Assembly: GCA_031280955.1 (NCBI GenBank)
Contig: JAITGA010000023.1
Coordinates: 62,001-126,000, forward strand
Source: Lachnospiraceae bacterium
Lineage (GTDB): Bacteria; Bacillota; Clostridia; Lachnospirales; Lachnospiraceae
Length of the DNA: 64,000 nt
Direction of reading: 5' to 3'
Shown: piece after piece, positions 7,644 to 15,896 of the stretch
Numbering within the stretch: the first letter of the stretch is position 1
Layout: each line of letters begins with the position of its first letter
Notes under the pieces: generated by a model
The model's database searches: none
What the model was told of the DNA's origin: nothing
Seen by the model: the letters and a program-made list of their open reading frames with translations, nothing else
Position numbers and translations under genes: made by a program

Positions 7644-8912
7644 TTACTTAATGATATCTGTTACGCGGACACCGAAGCTTTCTTCAATAACCACGACTTC
7701 GCCTTTGGCAACAAACTTGCCATTGACGAGGACATCAATAGGCTCTCCGGCGATTTTGTCCAGTTCTATAATCGTTCCGGGAGCAAAGTCCAAGATATCT
7801 GATATGGATTTGACACAACGGCCCAGTTCGACCGTCACTTCGAGCGGCACATCCATGATTAGCTCGATATTCTCATTACCCGGCACAGCGGAAAAGTCTT
7901 GGGAAAAACTCTGGAACTGCGCCGGTTGAATATTCATTTGCGGCATCATCTGCATCTGTGGCATCATCTGCATCTGCGGCATCATCTGCATCTGCGGCAT
8001 TTGCATTTGCGGCATTTGCATTTGTGGCATTTGCATCTGCATTGGATCCATCTGCGGCATTTGCATTTCCGCCTGCGGCATTTGCGGTGGTGGCATTTGC
8101 GGTGGCGGCGGCGGTGCAGGTGGTGGCGGGGCAACATCCATCGGTTGGGCAAAAACCTCCGCCTCCGGCTCCGGTTCTCCTGCTCCTTGATTAACGATAA
8201 ATGTCTGATAAAGCTCTTTGGCAAAATCAACCGGATATAATTGCATTATCGTAGAATCAATCAAATCCCCGATTTGCATCCGGAAAGTAACCTTGACGAA
8301 AGTACTACTCAGAAACGAGGCTATCGCTCCTCCGTCAGGATATTCCACCAAATCAATCCGACTCGCATCGGGGGGGCTAATATCGATGGTCTTATCGAGC
8401 ATCGTTGATAAAGATGTCGCCGCCGAACCCATCATCTGATTCATCGCCTCGGAGATGGCGGAGAGATGAAGCTCGCCGATTTCATCATCTATGTTACTGC
8501 CGTCACCGCCCATCATCAAATCAGTAATGACTTTGACATCATTTTCCTTGAGAATCATCACGTTTGACCCATCAAGTCCGGCGGTATATTTAATCTGAAT
8601 GAAAATACAGGGGCGGTTATGCTTGTCAACCAAGGTTTCCCATGTGGATTCCTGTACTTCGGGGGTGGTAATATTCACCTTGCGGTTCACCAAGGCATAG
8701 AGGGTGGTAGCCGAAGAACCGAGACTGATATTGGCAATTTCACCAATCGCATCCTGCTCTTCAGGGGTTAGCAAATCGCCGTTCCTCGCCCCGATGTCGC
8801 TCATGGAATCAGCCATGTCTACGTCATTCATCGCATCATCAGCCGCTACGTCATCAGATGAAACGCCGGATAATAAAGCGTTTATTTCATCTTGTGATAA
8901 CATTCCATCCAT
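7644..8912 (-). CDS. fliY: FliY, motor switch protein with CheC-type phosphatase domain
   Basis: 422 residues. The N-terminus carries LSQDEINALLSG, the same peptide type that binds CheY in FliM. A CheC-like domain follows with two active-site helices, DAIGEIANIS and SAISEAMNQM, each with the E-x2-N signature of CheY-P phosphatases. The C-terminal 80 residues form a SpoA/FliN domain (MDVPLEVTVELGRC...FAPGTIIELDKIAGEP). Between them, from about residue 265 to 330, is an unusual Pro-rich then Met/Gln/Pro-rich linker of repeated PQMQM units. The ATG overlaps the fliM stop by one base. FliY replaces FliN in the C ring of many Bacillota. Confidence 0.95.
   Translation of the reverse strand: MDGMLSQDEINALLSGVSSDDVAADDAMNDVDMADSMSDIGARNGDLLTPEEQDAIGEIANISLGSSATTLYALVNRKVNITTPEVQESTWETLVDKHNRPCIFIQIKYTAGLDGSNVMILKENDVKVITDLMMGGDGSNIDDEIGELHLSAISEAMNQMMGSAATSLSTMLDKTIDISPPDASRIDLVEYPDGGAIASFLSSTFVKVTFRMQIGDLIDSTIMQLYPVDFAKELYQTFIVNQGAGEPEPEAEVFAQPMDVAPPPPAPPPPPQMPPPQMPQAEMQMPQMDPMQMQMPQMQMPQMQMPQMQMMPQMQMMPQMQMMPQMNIQPAQFQSFSQDFSAVPGNENIELIMDVPLEVTVELGRCVKSISDILDFAPGTIIELDKIAGEPIDVLVNGKFVAKGEVVVIEESFGVRVTDIIK
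7933..8115. repeat. In-frame short tandem repeats in the fliY linker
   Basis: Imperfect direct repeats built on GGCATTTGCATTTGC and GGCATCATCTGCATCTGC. On the coding strand they encode repeated PQMQM and PQMQMM units and a preceding Pro-rich run. The unit lengths are multiples of three, so gain or loss of units would keep the frame. The repeats begin near 7933 and fade near 8115. Confidence 0.75.
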
Positions 8913-9898
8913 TAAACTGTGTTCTCCTCTCGTATCACTTGCGTGACCCTGACGGCATAGTTATTTCTATTAGCACCCGGCAAGGCAGCGAACTTTTCGA
9001 TGTTACCCACATACACTCGCATTTCCGAGTCCACCCGGGAATCCAGTCTGATTATATCACCCGCCTGGAGGGAGATAAAATCATTGACCTTTACGCTGCT
9101 GCGCCCCAGTACTGCTTTGATCGGCACATCAACACGCTTCAACAAGGCATTGACATGCTCGGCAAAATCCTCTTCATATTCCTCTTTCATCGCTGAGAAC
9201 CAAAACTTGGTATTAAGCCTATCCATTACTGTCTCCAAGGTGAAGAAAGGCAGGCATATATTCATCAGGCTCTCAACGTCACCGATTTTGATATTCATCG
9301 TCACGATCGCTATCATATCATTCGGTGATATTACTTGGACAAACTGTGGGTTAGTCTCGATTCTTTCCATAATCGGATTAACATCGACGACATTTTTCCA
9401 GGGATCACGCATGAGTTGCATACAGATAATCATCAGTTTCTCGATTATCGTCATCTCTATCTCGGAAAAGTCACGAGGCTTCTCCAGTGGCAGTCCCTGA
9501 CCGCCCAACATTCTGTCTAGCATAGCATAACCCAAATTGGCGGCAAGTTCAACAATAATATTACCTACCAAGGGTTGAAAATTGATGATGCACAAAATAA
9601 CAGGGTTTGACAAGGCATTTGTAAACTCGGAAAAAGTAACCGTCTCACTGCTGACAACGCTGACTTGTATATTTTTGCGCAGATAAACAGGCAAATTAGT
9701 CGAAATCAGCCGTCCATAGTGTTCATATATAATTTCAAGGGTTCGCAAATGCTCTTTCGAGAACTTCGCCGGCCGTTTGAAGTCGTAATCCTTCGCTTGC
9801 CTTGTCGTCGGTTCTTGGATTGCCTCAACGTCCAGTTCACCGGTACTTAGCGCCGCCAGCAGATTATCTATCTCGCTTTGCGAAAGCACCTCGCCCAA
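8912..9898 (-). CDS. fliM: FliM, flagellar motor switch protein
   Basis: 328 residues of standard length. The N-terminal CheY-binding peptide is LSQSEIDNLLAAL. A CheC-like middle domain follows (RPAKFSKEHLRTLEIIYEHYG, then the GGQGLPLEKPRDFSEIE segment). A C-terminal SpoA domain (VPIKAVLGRSSVKVNDF...GDIIRLD) contacts FliY and FliG. The start is TTG at 9896-9898, fixed by a near-perfect AAGGAGGTGA site 5 bp upstream. The stop overlaps the fliY ATG. Confidence 0.96.
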   Translation of the reverse strand: MGEVLSQSEIDNLLAALSTGELDVEAIQEPTTRQAKDYDFKRPAKFSKEHLRTLEIIYEHYGRLISTNLPVYLRKNIQVSVVSSETVTFSEFTNALSNPVILCIINFQPLVGNIIVELAANLGYAMLDRMLGGQGLPLEKPRDFSEIEMTIIEKLMIICMQLMRDPWKNVVDVNPIMERIETNPQFVQVISPNDMIAIVTMNIKIGDVESLMNICLPFFTLETVMDRLNTKFWFSAMKEEYEEDFAEHVNALLKRVDVPIKAVLGRSSVKVNDFISLQAGDIIRLDSRVDSEMRVYVGNIEKFAALPGANRNNYAVRVTQVIREENTV

Positions 9899-9910
9899 GA
9901 AATCACCTCC

Positions 9911-10441
9911 TTATTGATATCTAATATCCAAAAACGAGACATTAAAGATAAAATCTGACTCGTATAAAATATGAAGATCACGTAGGATATCGCTTCTAAT
10001 CGCATCAAGTACTGCTATATCCCTGACTTCGCTACTGTTATATCGTGCAAATGATCTGGTGATAATGTCCTGAATCATTGAGTCAACCGCTGACAAATCA
10101 CCATCGCCGTTGTTACGGTAGCCACGATTTTTGGAATCCATCGACAGTGAAATCCGTACCATCATATAACGAGTAACCGCTTCATCCTCAGCCGACCGTA
10201 GCGGTATTGTCATCGACTCACCCCCGGCGACATTGTAAGTCGTGACATTTCTGATGGGTACCGTTGGGACGACATACTCGCCGCCGCTTGGCAACTCCAA
10301 CCTCAGTACCGTGGACACGTCCGTCATCAAGGCAATTGCCCTTTGGTTGGTGGTGACGAGGCTAAACACCATCACCCCCGTGAGGGAGATGTTAATAATC
10401 AGCAAAAACAAGATTATAATGCTTAACAGATTCTTTTTCAT
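9911..10441 (-). CDS. fliL: FliL, stator-associated basal body protein
   Basis: 176 residues: a short cytoplasmic start, one transmembrane helix (LLSIIILFLLIINISLTGVMV), then an extracytoplasmic domain. The C-terminal features of the family are present: VTRYMMVRISLSMDSKN, then ...RDIAVLDAIRSDILRDL, and the ending IFNVSFLDIRYQ. FliL rings surround the MotAB stator and support torque. ATG at 10439-10441 with GAGAGGA. Ends 12 bp before fliM. Confidence 0.92.
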   Translation of the reverse strand: MKKNLLSIIILFLLIINISLTGVMVFSLVTTNQRAIALMTDVSTVLRLELPSGGEYVVPTVPIRNVTTYNVAGGESMTIPLRSAEDEAVTRYMMVRISLSMDSKNRGYRNNGDGDLSAVDSMIQDIITRSFARYNSSEVRDIAVLDAIRSDILRDLHILYESDFIFNVSFLDIRYQ

Positions 10442-10565
10442 GGCATTCCTCTCAAATCAATGACCATTTACAACTATAATATCACAAAAGAAAAAAAAAT
10501 GATAGTAAATATCTATATATTGTAAAAAAAATTTTTTCTTGACTAGATATTGTAATTTCCTTTCC
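10442..10565. other. AT-rich spacer between motB and fliL
   Basis: 124 bp with long A and T runs, clearly richer in A and T than both neighbours. Most junctions in this operon have fewer than 40 bp. It may hold an internal promoter for fliL and downstream genes (minus-strand TTTACT and AT-rich hexamers are present), but no pair at 17-bp spacing matches well. The AAAAAAATTTTTTT palindrome is too weak to call a terminator. No gene is seen. Confidence 0.4.
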
Positions 10566-11408
10566 TCAATATGAGCTTACCGAGTTGAAAAGCTTGATTT
10601 CCACGCGGCGATTCATGGATCGTCCCGATGGCGAAGAATTATCAGCAATCGGATTATGCTCCCCGCGTCCGGCATGAACTACCCGCCGCGGGTCAAGGTT
10701 CGAGTTTTCTAACAAGTGAGCATACACCGAATAAGCACGCCCGCTCGACAGTTCATCATTATTACGGTAACGCCCGCCTGAGGACATCGGTACATTATCG
10801 GTATGTCCCTCGATTTGCACCGTTCCCATCGCATAACGTTCGACAATCGGCGCAACCTGACGAAGTATCCTTTCCGCTTCTTCCCTAATCTCCGTCCTCC
10901 CGGAATCGAAAAGTATCGAACCGCTGATACGAAGCAGGACATACTGGGCATTTAGTTCAATATCAACGAAGCCATCGAGATTGCGGTCTACAAGGGCTTC
11001 GGCAATCATCATCGCCATCTCCTCCGATGCTTCCAGTCCCGCATCATCGACTACCTGAGTCGCCTCTTCCAGTAATTCATCGGGTGATTCACCTTGTAGT
11101 CCCTCGACGGTGGCGTTGCCATCAGGATTCAGTCCCACGGTTTCGATGAAATTCGCCAAGTCATTGATCTGGCTGACACCGTTCCCCAAATCGAAACCGC
11201 CGTCATCAACGATATTACCGCTATTGCGGAAAATACTAAAAGACTGACTGAAAGCTTGGACAAAGATATCAAACTTGGCTTCATCGACGCTCGACAGGGC
11301 AAACAGCATGACGAAGAAACACATCATCAGGTTCATCATGTCACTCCAAGTTCCCATCCATGCCGGACAACCCGGCGGCGGTTTGTCAGGAGCTTTTTGC
11401 TTTGCCAA
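10566..11408 (-). CDS. motB: MotB, flagellar stator protein
   Basis: 280 residues. One transmembrane helix near residues 20-42 carries the ion-binding aspartate in TWSDMMNLMMCFFVMLFAL (Asp23). A plug/linker region follows. The C-terminal OmpA-like peptidoglycan-binding domain contains IEGHTDNVPMSSGG, ELSSGRAYSVYAHL and NRRVEIKLF. It anchors the MotA ring to the cell wall. The start is TTG at 11406-11408 with a GGAGG site 7 bp upstream, directly after the motA stop. Ion specificity (H+ or Na+) cannot be decided by eye. Confidence 0.95.
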   Translation of the reverse strand: MAKQKAPDKPPPGCPAWMGTWSDMMNLMMCFFVMLFALSSVDEAKFDIFVQAFSQSFSIFRNSGNIVDDGGFDLGNGVSQINDLANFIETVGLNPDGNATVEGLQGESPDELLEEATQVVDDAGLEASEEMAMMIAEALVDRNLDGFVDIELNAQYVLLRISGSILFDSGRTEIREEAERILRQVAPIVERYAMGTVQIEGHTDNVPMSSGGRYRNNDELSSGRAYSVYAHLLENSNLDPRRVVHAGRGEHNPIADNSSPSGRSMNRRVEIKLFNSVSSY

Positions 11409-12194
11409 TTATTCTCCTCCCTCGTCCGTTGCTTCTTCCTGAGTTCGCTCACTGGGAGCGAGGAACGATTTCAATTTCTCTTCGATGACACGAGGGTTCT
11501 CACCTGCTTGGATTGAAAGCAATCCCTCAATCATGATTTCTTTAATCATCATTTCCGTGTCATTTTGACCTTTTAACTTGCCTGCAGCCGGTTGACAGAT
11601 GATATTGGCTTGCATCGATCCGTAAAGGGTGGTGATGAAGCACATCGCCATCGTCGGTCCCAGAGTCTCCACGTCATCAAGGTTGCCAAGGGCGGTAATC
11701 AAACCCAGCAAAGTTCCAATCATCCCCCAAGAAGGCCCGTAAAGACCGAGTTGCTCCCAAAAACCGATTACTTTTTTGTGTCTGTTCTCGATACTGACTA
11801 ATTCGGTTTCCATAATCCCCCGCACGAGGTCAGGATCGGTACCATCGACGATGAGGAGGATGCCTTTTTTTAGGAATGGGTCATCAAGGTCTGATGCCGC
11901 TTCCTCCAGTGACAACAAGCCCTCCTTTCGGGCTACGTTCGACAGCTCGATGATTTTCAGGATAATTGCCTTGATATCCATTGCCGGGTTTTTGAATAAG
12001 AGACCAAAGGCTTTCAAGCTCCGGACAAACTCAGGAATCGAGTATGTGGCAATCATACTTGAAAGAGAGCCGACAACAACGATAAAAAAGGAGGGGGGGT
12101 CGAGGAAAGGGGGAACTGCTCCGCCTGATCCCCAGATGCCCAAGTACATCGCAGCAAGGGCAACGATTAAACCAATAATAGTAGTTATATCCAC
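11409..12194 (-). CDS. motA: MotA, flagellar stator protein
   Basis: 261 residues with four transmembrane helices: residues about 5-23, 33-53, 150-172 and 180-200. The cytoplasmic loop between helices 2 and 3 carries the conserved charged segment that meets FliG (LSLEEAASDLDDPFLKKG, IMETELVSIENRH). The signature GMIGTLLGLITALGNLDD is present. The start is GTG at 12192-12194 with an AAAGGTGG site. It is directly followed by motB, with which it forms the ion-conducting stator. Confidence 0.95.
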   Translation of the reverse strand: MDITTIIGLIVALAAMYLGIWGSGGAVPPFLDPPSFFIVVVGSLSSMIATYSIPEFVRSLKAFGLLFKNPAMDIKAIILKIIELSNVARKEGLLSLEEAASDLDDPFLKKGILLIVDGTDPDLVRGIMETELVSIENRHKKVIGFWEQLGLYGPSWGMIGTLLGLITALGNLDDVETLGPTMAMCFITTLYGSMQANIICQPAAGKLKGQNDTEMMIKEIMIEGLLSIQAGENPRVIEEKLKSFLAPSERTQEEATDEGGE

Positions 12195-12231
12195 AAAAAG
12201 CCACCTTTCATAGTTAACAGGCTAAGAAAGT

Positions 12232-12414
12232 TTAGGTAAAGATGTCTTTCCTATATGATATTACTAAATTTTTCAGTTCTTGTCTAGATTCTTTTATGAT
12301 AAGTTTGCGTCCGGTTGTAAAAGAAACAACCGTATCGGGTGTTTCCTCTGCCAATTCGATCAAATCCGGATTCACAAGCACTTTTACCCCGTTGATTTTG
12401 GTCACTTCGATCAT
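12232..12414 (-). CDS. flbD: FlbD-family flagellar protein
   Basis: 60 residues from the ATG at 12412-12414: MIEVTKINGVKVLVNPDLIE is typical of the small FlbD family found between flgE and motA in Bacillota. It is a short beta-rich protein ending in a helix (ELKNLVISYRKDIF). Its function is not established; it should not be confused with the Caulobacter regulator also called FlbD. The chosen start has AAAGGA about 9 bp upstream. An upstream in-frame extension lacks the family pattern. Confidence 0.85.
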   Translation of the reverse strand: MIEVTKINGVKVLVNPDLIELAEETPDTVVSFTTGRKLIIKESRQELKNLVISYRKDIFT

Positions 12415-12532
12415 GAAAACCATCCTTTCCCCAAGAAGCAAAACGGCGAAAGCGCGGGGCATGAAGCCAATGCTCCATGCGCCCGCTCGCCTTAGCGGAT
12501 ATCTCAGCAGGAGAAGACTCCTACTGCGGTTA

Positions 12533-14476
12533 TTAACGTTTGAGGTTCGTCAGCTCTTCCAGTAGGGTATCGGAAACAGTGATGATACGCGAGTTCGCTT
12601 GGAAACCGCGCTGGGTGGTAATCATCTCGGTAAACTCCGCTGAAAGGTCTACATTACTCATCTCCAGTACCCCCGATGACATATAGCCACCGCCAATCTT
12701 GATATCTTCGCCGATGCCGTCAAACTCACCGGAGTTCATCGTGGCACTATAGAGGTTGTCGCCCCGCTTTTCCAGTCCCGAGGGATTGGCAAAGGTCGCT
12801 GTCGATATCTGCCCCAAGAGCCGGCTCTGACCGTTATCGTAGTTGGCATAAATCCTGCCGTCATCCTGGACAATGACTTCTATCATCTCACCGATTCTCC
12901 TACCCGTACCCAGACCACGGTTGACACCCGTACCCCCGGCGGATGCGCCGATGGTTGCCATGCCGTTGTTGTTGGTCATCAGAACATTGGAGAAATTGAG
13001 TTCGATGTCGGTAAAGTTGCTCATCAAATCGGATGCCCCAAAGCCAAGAATGATATTGCCATCGGGATTGCCGCTGATGCGGGCAAACGCTCCCGTCCCG
13101 GGAATGAAGTCGAGAAGGGCGACATTTTCCACTTCCCGCCTGATGACGGTCAAAGTGCCGTTACCCTCTACGATAAATTCCAGTACCCCATCGAGCGGTA
13201 TCCCATAGAGAGCTTCGATATTGTCAGCAGTAATTACCGAATCAAACGTCGGAGGGCCGAGGGGTGGCACGGGATCGGTTCCGGGAACGAATTCAAAGTC
13301 TCCGCTGGATGCATTGAGACGGTAAAAGTTCTGGGCAGGAATGTTGGCTAATGGACGCGGAGCTGTACCAACGGCAAAATGGATATCATTGCCTAACGTT
13401 TGATGTTCAACGAAGTAAATATCCACTCGTGCCGAGGCAGCGGCAACAGGAACATATATCCCCGGTGCGGAAGATCCGGCGGGAACGACCAGATTTCCTG
13501 CCTGATTGATGGTGAATGTATCGCCATCTACCAAGGCAACGCCGTACAGAGCTTGAATAGCGGCACTTGGTACGTTCGGTGCTGCTCCTACGGTGGTGGT
13601 CACCCCGACCGGGCCTGAGATTACATTACCGCCAACTCCATCATTTACATTGATATACTGCTGTCTGTTGGTGTTCGTGCGGGGCAGGTAGCTAATCGAA
13701 GATAAGACATCTTCATTGCTGCCAAATGTAACCTGCTCGAGGCGGTCAGGGCCGATGGAAACACCGTTCATGTCTAGGATATCGACTAATTGGGTATAAA
13801 ACTGCCCCGAATCGGCATCAATGACATGGGTTGCCAGACGAGCAGTATAGCGATAGCCGAGATTGTCAAAAAACTCTAGGTTCATGATTTTGCCGATTGA
13901 CGAATTGATGTCAGTATCATTTTTGTCAACGATACCGCTGACTGTCGCCAGAGTGGTAGCTTCAGGCGGGAAAGTCATGTTGGCTTCGGTCATGACCCGC
14001 AGCGCGGAAACAGAGTCTTTTCTGATATTGTTGGGATTGTCAGGGTCTACCTGCCAGCCCATGACATTGTACCCGGTGCTGGTCATCGCCAGATTGCCGG
14101 CACCATCAATATAGAAAGAACCGGCGCGGGTGAAGAAGTTTTCAAAGCCATTGTTGACGATGAAGAACGCACTGCCGGTGATGGCAAGGTCAAAGGGTAG
14201 GTTGGTGGTCTGCATTGCCCCTTGGGTAGCGATATTAGTATTGATTGCCCCTACTTTGACTCCCAGACCAATCTGGAAGGCATTGGTGCCGCCTACGCCG
14301 GTTTCGGCACTGGCACCTGAGGCGCGTTTGGTGGTTTGGTACATCAGTTCATTGAAAGTGACACTTTGGGCTTTGTAAGCGGTAGTGTTGACGTTGGCGA
14401 TATTATTACCGATTACGTCCATTTTGGTCTGGTGTGTTCTGAGTCCTGCCACACCAGAGTAGAGTGATCTCATCAT
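12533..14476 (-). CDS. flgE: FlgE, flagellar hook protein
   Basis: 647 residues, longer than the roughly 400-residue enteric FlgE because of added outer domains in the middle. The conserved ends are intact: the N-terminal SLYSGVAGLRTHQTKMDVIG with NNIANVNTTAYKA, and the C-terminal YMSSGVLEMSNVDLSAEFTE plus a final coiled segment ending LLEELTNLKR. The central part (about 230-480) is Gly/Pro/Val-rich and probably forms surface domains. A double ATG at 14476/14473 is preceded by GGAGGTC. It is exported by the type III apparatus and assembled under the FlgD cap. Confidence 0.95.
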   Translation of the reverse strand: MMRSLYSGVAGLRTHQTKMDVIGNNIANVNTTAYKAQSVTFNELMYQTTKRASGASAETGVGGTNAFQIGLGVKVGAINTNIATQGAMQTTNLPFDLAITGSAFFIVNNGFENFFTRAGSFYIDGAGNLAMTSTGYNVMGWQVDPDNPNNIRKDSVSALRVMTEANMTFPPEATTLATVSGIVDKNDTDINSSIGKIMNLEFFDNLGYRYTARLATHVIDADSGQFYTQLVDILDMNGVSIGPDRLEQVTFGSNEDVLSSISYLPRTNTNRQQYINVNDGVGGNVISGPVGVTTTVGAAPNVPSAAIQALYGVALVDGDTFTINQAGNLVVPAGSSAPGIYVPVAAASARVDIYFVEHQTLGNDIHFAVGTAPRPLANIPAQNFYRLNASSGDFEFVPGTDPVPPLGPPTFDSVITADNIEALYGIPLDGVLEFIVEGNGTLTVIRREVENVALLDFIPGTGAFARISGNPDGNIILGFGASDLMSNFTDIELNFSNVLMTNNNGMATIGASAGGTGVNRGLGTGRRIGEMIEVIVQDDGRIYANYDNGQSRLLGQISTATFANPSGLEKRGDNLYSATMNSGEFDGIGEDIKIGGGYMSSGVLEMSNVDLSAEFTEMITTQRGFQANSRIITVSDTLLEELTNLKR

Positions 14477-14566
14477 AGTATTTTGACCTCCTGAGGCTTT
14501 GGTTTAATATTGCTCCATCAATTAAATCTTTTCAATCTTGCTGAAAATTCTGGCGGAGCAATAAGT

Positions 14567-14625
14567 TACTGTTTCTGAGCAGTATCTGTGTCTCTCTGTC
14601 ATTCGAGACACTTAGCTTCCCTAAG
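14567..14625 (-). promoter_or_regulatory. Possible structured RNA segment upstream of flgE
   Basis: Within the 203-bp flgE spacer three hairpins follow one another: arms 14611-14615/14621-14625 (CTTAG...CTAAG), 14588-14594/14605-14611 (GTGTCTC...GAGACAC), and 14567-14571/14580-14584. It does not match a riboswitch class recognised by eye. It could be a processing or stability element that raises hook protein output. Only the pairing is observed. Confidence 0.3.
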
Positions 14626-14631
14626 GTCCGG

Positions 14632-14703
14632 CTAAATAATTACTGCTCCATCGTGTAAACATCGACTTAAAACTTTTCTTCAAATAATTACTGCTCCGTC
14701 GAT
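14632..14703. repeat. Short duplication of a gene 3' end
   Basis: The last codons and stop of the 14680-15090 gene (minus-strand D-G-A-V-I-I-stop) recur 48 bp downstream at 14632-14653. There is one synonymous difference (GAC/GAT) and a different stop (TGA/TAG). Similarity is about 20 bp only. Confidence 0.55.
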
Positions 14704-15090
14704 GTTTGTGAAGACATTGTCACCGGTATCACGTCCGCTCATGGCTGTCACTACCGTATTGTTGGGGATATTGACGATAAATGCCATCTGGTCGATGATA
14801 ACCAATGATTCTTTGATTCCTTTGGCTCCGGCTCTTTGTGTTCCCTCGTTGAGGCGGTTGATTTGTTCCGGTGATAGGTCGATTCCCCTGTCCGCCAACC
14901 TTACCTTGGCGTGTTTGGAAAACCGCACATCATCGTTTTTTACCGCTTCACGACTGAGAACCTCCCGGAAAGAAAAACCCGCTTCCGTCTTGGGCGGCGT
15001 TTGTCCTGCCACCGGCGGCGGTGTCGTTTGATTGAGGAGTTTTTCCTGAAGCCGGAGAGCTGACAGGTATTGGTTATTTTGTAAGTTCAT
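14680..15090 (-). CDS. TIGR02530-type flagellar operon protein
   Basis: 136 residues. The second half reads KHAKVRLADRGIDLSPEQIN, LVIIDQMAFIVNIPNNTVVT and ends DNVFTNIDGAVII. This is the pattern of the small flagellar operon protein found between flgD and flgE in Bacillota. Its role is not known; the location suggests hook assembly. The first 45 residues are Pro/Gln-rich and probably flexible. The ATG at 15088-15090 has GGAG upstream. Its terminal six codons are duplicated just downstream. Confidence 0.85.
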   Translation of the reverse strand: MNLQNNQYLSALRLQEKLLNQTTPPPVAGQTPPKTEAGFSFREVLSREAVKNDDVRFSKHAKVRLADRGIDLSPEQINRLNEGTQRAGAKGIKESLVIIDQMAFIVNIPNNTVVTAMSGRDTGDNVFTNIDGAVII

Positions 15091-15107
15091 CCTGACTGTC
15101 TCCTTTC

Positions 15108-15821
15108 TCAGTCATCTGCATCACCGTCTACTTGCTCATCATCATCGCTATTGGCACTACTTTGTCCGCCTGCTGCTTCCCTAAGAAGTTCAATCCGAGC
15201 AACATAGGCTTGTAAGCGTTCGAGCAGGTCATTGGCAATGAAGCTTTGCTGGTATGCGGTCATGGCGTTGTAACCGTCTTTGAGATTATCGACTTGCTCG
15301 GCGTAGGAGAGGGTCAGATTCTCCAGTGACGGTAAGATGTTGACGGCAACTGCAAATGCCATCGCCAGATCGTATGCCATCTTGTACTGCGGGTCAACCA
15401 CGGCGAAAACGTCATCGGCACGATAGAGATTGCCTTCGATAGAGAGAAAGGCGCGATTGTTTTCATAAATTACGTAGTCTACCCTGCCCTCGATTTCGCG
15501 GAACTCGCCGTTGGTCATCCGTGTCCGCACGGTAACGGTGTGTCCCACATAAGATGAGGCGCGTGACAGTTCGAGCGAGGCACTCATGTTCTGCATTTGC
15601 TCAAGCTGTGAGAATGTGGCAAACTGTGAAATAAATTCGGTGTTGGAAGTCGGTTCCAACGGGTCTTGGTATTTCATTTGTGCGACCAGTAAGTTGAGGA
15701 ACGCTTCTTTATCCATACCGTTGGCTCCACCTAAGCCTTTCGTTATTGCTGATATGGATGTAGCGGGAACGACGATGCTGCCTTTATCGACAGCGGCTCC
15801 CAGCCCTGATACTAATGACAT
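15108..15821 (-). CDS. flgD: FlgD, hook capping/scaffold protein
   Basis: 237 residues. The N-terminal FlgD signature is clear: MDKEAFLNLLVAQMKYQDPL, then EPTSNTEFISQFATFSQLEQ and MQNMS (residues about 36-80). A small beta domain follows with GHTVTVRTRMTNGEFREIEG. The rest is helical and acidic at the C-terminus (SDDDEQVDGDADD). FlgD caps the growing hook and is exported. ATG at 15819-15821 with AAGGAG. It lies between fliK and the TIGR02530-type gene. Confidence 0.93.
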   Translation of the reverse strand: MSLVSGLGAAVDKGSIVVPATSISAITKGLGGANGMDKEAFLNLLVAQMKYQDPLEPTSNTEFISQFATFSQLEQMQNMSASLELSRASSYVGHTVTVRTRMTNGEFREIEGRVDYVIYENNRAFLSIEGNLYRADDVFAVVDPQYKMAYDLAMAFAVAVNILPSLENLTLSYAEQVDNLKDGYNAMTAYQQSFIANDLLERLQAYVARIELLREAAGGQSSANSDDDEQVDGDADD

Positions 15822-15896
15822 GGTTACTCCTTCCTAAGAATGATGATAAAGCACATCATTCTTCTGGTGCTGGTGAGGTGTTGCTGAGATAAGGGG

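Noticed and set aside
10442-10565. Terminator between motB and fliL
   Set aside because: Only an A/T palindrome without a GC stem; more likely a spacer or promoter.
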